Source of the DNA: Naumovozyma dairenensis CBS 421 | Lineage: Eukaryota; Ascomycota; Saccharomycetes; Saccharomycetales; Saccharomycetaceae | Direction: 5' to 3' | NCBI RefSeq assembly: GCF_000227115.2 | Contig: NC_016480.1 | Location: 806,001 to 870,000 of the forward strand | Length of the DNA: 64,000 bases | In this document: positions 61,546 through 64,000 of the stretch, in pieces | Position numbering within the stretch: the first letter of the stretch is position 1 | How the letters are laid out: every line of letters starts with the position of its first letter | Translations under genes and position numbers: made by a program | Notes under the pieces: model-generated | The model's database searches: none | What the model was told of the DNA's origin: nothing | What the model saw: only the letters and a program-made list of their open reading frames with translations

Positions 61546-61863
61546 AGTTTTCTTTCAATATCTCGTTACGATTAATTTCTATTCTGGCTGTTTTTAAAGA
61601 TAATAAAATCACCTACTATTGATATTAGCCTTATTTTTACACAATTAAATGCCAATTCAAGATTCGATCTTATCATCAACATCATCTCTTTTTTGTCAAT
61701 TTCCTTTAAATTGAGCTGATAAAACTGTGGAAAGGGAATATATTCGGTCCGATCGATATCTTTGAAAAAAAATCGTTGCAATGTAAAAAAAAAATGCCTT
61801 CAAATGCTCATCGCCCAGCAAGAAATATGACCCCAAAGAAAAACCAAAAATAACTGAATAATC
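61546..61863. promoter_or_regulatory. Divergent promoter between YFH1 and EXP1
   Basis: These 318 bp separate the two starts. The minus-strand frame at 61572-61781 is short and featureless. I see no clear factor site. Confidence 0.4.
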
Positions 61864-62328
61864 ATGGACATCTTTGCATATTTTGTACTCTTCTGTGTCG
61901 TGATCTTATTTATAATTATCCTCCCACTATTAAGTAACGTTGGTAATTTCAAAATAGGGAGACCATCAAGTAGACCATCGGATCAAGATGTTCCTACTTC
62001 TAATCGTCAACGTCTGAAAAATGCTATAAATGATCCAAATCTACTCAAGTTCAAATTGAAAAAAGAACCTGAAGATAATTATGATGATAACACATCTGGT
62101 AAATCATCTGCTAACACCCGCGATGGGAAGTTTGAAATTGATAATAAGACTGGGTTGAAGAAACGTATCATTGGGAGGAAAGTAGTAGATGCATCAAATC
62201 CTAATGAATTCGATTATGATTTAGAAGAATTGATTAATGAAGATAGAATTGAAGAAGAAAGAGCAGAAGCTAAGAGAATGAGCAAGTTTAAAGGTAAAGA
62301 GCAAGAAACCTACGAAGAGTTGGTATGA
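61864..62328 (+). CDS. EXP1: Exp1, ER export factor for Pma1 (YDL121C-like)
   Basis: Exp1 promotes ER exit of the proton ATPase Pma1. The ATG at 61864 gives 154 residues (149 in S. cerevisiae). One N-terminal membrane helix (AYFVLFCVVILFIIILPLLSNV) is followed by a cytosolic charged domain. That domain has the conserved block KTGLKKRIIGRK and EFDYDLEELINEDRIEEE, and lies next to UBP1 as in S. cerevisiae. The assignment is by position and this block. Confidence 0.93.
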   Translation: MDIFAYFVLFCVVILFIIILPLLSNVGNFKIGRPSSRPSDQDVPTSNRQRLKNAINDPNLLKFKLKKEPEDNYDDNTSGKSSANTRDGKFEIDNKTGLKKRIIGRKVVDASNPNEFDYDLEELINEDRIEEERAEAKRMSKFKGKEQETYEELV

Positions 62329-62577
62329 TAATACTTTGGCGGTAAGATCTAACAATACGACTTAATAGGATTTATCCATCCGTAATCTAAAGTTATATTA
62401 TTTATACAGATATAAAGTAATTCTACTTTTATATGGTCGGTATTACAGAGAATGTGTATAATCTTATTAATGTGTACTAATTAATACATGTTGAAGTTTT
62501 CTGTATATAAAGATAATTTACAATATACTTTTTCGTTGTTATTCGGTATTTTAGAGATTTGCAATTTTTTTGGCTAA

Positions 62578-64000
62578 TTAATCTATTGGTTCCAGCACCT
62601 CATCTTCCTTTTCAGCTGCTACTTCTTCTTCTTCTTCTTCTTGCTGTTGTCTTTGTTCTTTTTCTTCCATTAGCTCTTCTTCATTTTCATCTTCACTTTC
62701 ATTTTCCACAACAACATCCATATCATTGTTTTCAGGAGTTTCCATCTCAATATCAATATCTTCATCACCTAATCCTAAATCATCCTTCAATTTCCCTGTA
62801 ATTTCATCATAATCATATTCATAAAATAACATAAAAACACCTGGAGTAGAAAGAACTTCTGCTTCGTCAACAATATAAACTGTTTCATCAGAAATCCTCC
62901 ACCAAACACCTCTATATTTTCTAAAGGCAATATAATGACCATAGTTATGAGTACCATAATGAACGATAACTGAACGTAATGAATAAGTTAATGGACCAAT
63001 TGGCGTAGAATCAAACTTCTTTCTAATTGTTTGTGGGATAGCACCAGATGGTGATAAAGATGTTTCTTGAACTTCACCATCTTCTTCTTCTTCAGATGCT
63101 GCCAATGGAGAAGAAGAGGGTAATTCATCGTCATTGTTACCCTTATGTTCTTGCTCGTCGTTATTATCGTCATTATCATCATCATGGTTTGCTTCTGCTC
63201 CTTCATTTTCTTTTTCAATAGAATCTTCAGCTCTTTCAAAGGTTTCTTGTTTGATAACCCTCTTACGAATAGTATTTCCTAACGAATCGGTTTCTTCAAT
63301 GGAATCATGAGTATCCTTTTCATCAGCACTAGAATAAACAGATGATGAATCTTCAATTTCCCCATTTAATGGATCATAATTTCTAACGTCTTTTCTCGTC
63401 CTTCTTCTATTATTATCCATTGAATAGATTTCATTATCATCACTATCATCATCTTCATCACTACTATCTTCAAATTCTTGTTGATACTTTTGATGCAATC
63501 TATTATAATACTCACCATTAGTGGTTGCTTCATCGTCTTCACTAAATTCATCCTGACCTAATGATGACTCTTTCTTTGACATTGGTAATCTTGCATCCAA
63601 ATTAATCTCATCGATATCACATGTCCATGGTTCTAAATTCAATTTCGATTTAAAGAGCACTCTTGAATTATTTTTCCTAATTTGATAAGTTCTAACATCG
63701 AAAACAGATCTATTAATATGAATGGACAATAAAGGGGGAGGCCTAGATATTAAGATTTGCTTTGATTTAGAACATTTACGTACCATATTTTCAGTGTGTA
63801 ATTTTTTATAATCTTCCTCATCAATAACTGGTTTTGATAATATCTTTTGTAAACATTCAACTCTATCTTTGACAGCATCAATTAATTTTTGTGGGATCTC
63901 TGTACTATTATTGTGATATTGTTCTAATTGATCAAGTAAATGAGATTTGATAGCTTCTAATGCACAACGGTTACATTCTACACCATCAATAATTTCTGGT
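62578..64000 (-). CDS. UBP1: Ubiquitin-specific protease Ubp1, C-terminal part (cut by the window edge)
   Basis: Ubp1 is a deubiquitinase with cytosolic and ER-associated forms. The frame is open to the right edge, leaving 473 residues; the catalytic Cys box lies outside. Present are CNRC (half of the finger, near the edge), RPPPLLSIHINRSVFD, a long acidic insert, and the His box LRSVIVHYGTHNYGHYIAFRKYRGVWWRISDETVYIVDEAEVL with its catalytic His. After the USP domain comes an acidic Glu-rich tail with GAA repeats. The position next to EXP1 and YFH1 is as in S. cerevisiae. Confidence 0.95.
   Translation of the reverse strand, partial: PEIIDGVECNRCALEAIKSHLLDQLEQYHNNSTEIPQKLIDAVKDRVECLQKILSKPVIDEEDYKKLHTENMVRKCSKSKQILISRPPPLLSIHINRSVFDVRTYQIRKNNSRVLFKSKLNLEPWTCDIDEINLDARLPMSKKESSLGQDEFSEDDEATTNGEYYNRLHQKYQQEFEDSSDEDDDSDDNEIYSMDNNRRRTRKDVRNYDPLNGEIEDSSSVYSSADEKDTHDSIEETDSLGNTIRKRVIKQETFERAEDSIEKENEGAEANHDDDNDDNNDEQEHKGNNDDELPSSSPLAASEEEEDGEVQETSLSPSGAIPQTIRKKFDSTPIGPLTYSLRSVIVHYGTHNYGHYIAFRKYRGVWWRISDETVYIVDEAEVLSTPGVFMLFYEYDYDEITGKLKDDLGLGDEDIDIEMETPENNDMDVVVENESEDENEEELMEEKEQRQQQEEEEEEVAAEKEDEVLEPID

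Overview
This window is nuclear DNA from a budding yeast of the Saccharomycetaceae, and not Saccharomyces itself. The DNA is AT-rich, almost all genes are intronless, and the proteins carry long Asn and Gln runs. The gene set is that of the left arm of S. cerevisiae chromosome IV from YDL095 (PMT1) to YDL122 (UBP1). A post-genome-duplication genus such as Naumovozyma or Kazachstania would fit, but the genus cannot be fixed from the sequence. Two runs of N (21427-21446 and 23052-23569) show that this is a draft assembly.

Layout. 1-1128 is the 5' part of PMT1. 1129-6335 holds a G-rich transposon-like element, one arm of a 1.2 kb inverted repeat (IR1) with a broken small gene, and a decayed copy of a small-membrane-protein cassette. 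6336-15386 is POL3, DUN1, GET3, BUG1 and SNU23. 15514-17061 is a second G-rich element with a clean 9-bp target duplication and the other arm of IR1. RPN6 follows. 18521-25984 is a gene-poor accessory region with a third transposon-like element and two tandem copies of the membrane-protein cassette. 25985-62328 is a dense housekeeping block: QRI1, MSS11, QRI7, NSE4, PHO2, MSS2, KIN28, a lipase, CYK3, NUP84, IWR1, an SDR, ATG20, TRM3, TMA17, HEM25, YFH1 and EXP1. The 3' part of UBP1 runs off the right edge.

Gene order (S. cerevisiae order from my knowledge of that genome). Read against S. cerevisiae, the block looks reversed overall, with two segments flipped back: POL3-RPN6 (YDL102-097) and CYK3-TMA17 (YDL117-110). 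The first flipped segment is bounded by inverted copies of the membrane-protein cassette, so recombination between those repeats is an attractive cause. RRP42 (YDL111C) is missing from its expected place between TRM3 and TMA17. MSS11, which lies on another chromosome in S. cerevisiae, sits between QRI1 and QRI7.

Most interesting: (1) 320-390 bp elements with CAG...CTG ends and 9-bp target duplications; (2) a small multigene family of two- or three-helix membrane proteins in convergent pairs, which I do not recognise; (3) a duplicated tail-anchored protein gene with the same in-frame stop in both copies; (4) two compensating frameshifts that remove the HHxxGH metal motif of QRI7; (5) a perfect 22-bp hairpin between two convergent genes; (6) five TTAGGG-type (Tbf1-like) sites upstream of TRM3. 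The housekeeping genes do not form one pathway. They cover replication and checkpoint (POL3, DUN1), genome maintenance (NSE4), transcription (KIN28, IWR1, PHO2, MSS11), proteasome (RPN6, TMA17), mitochondria (QRI7, MSS2, HEM25, YFH1) and secretion (PMT1, GET3, BUG1, EXP1).
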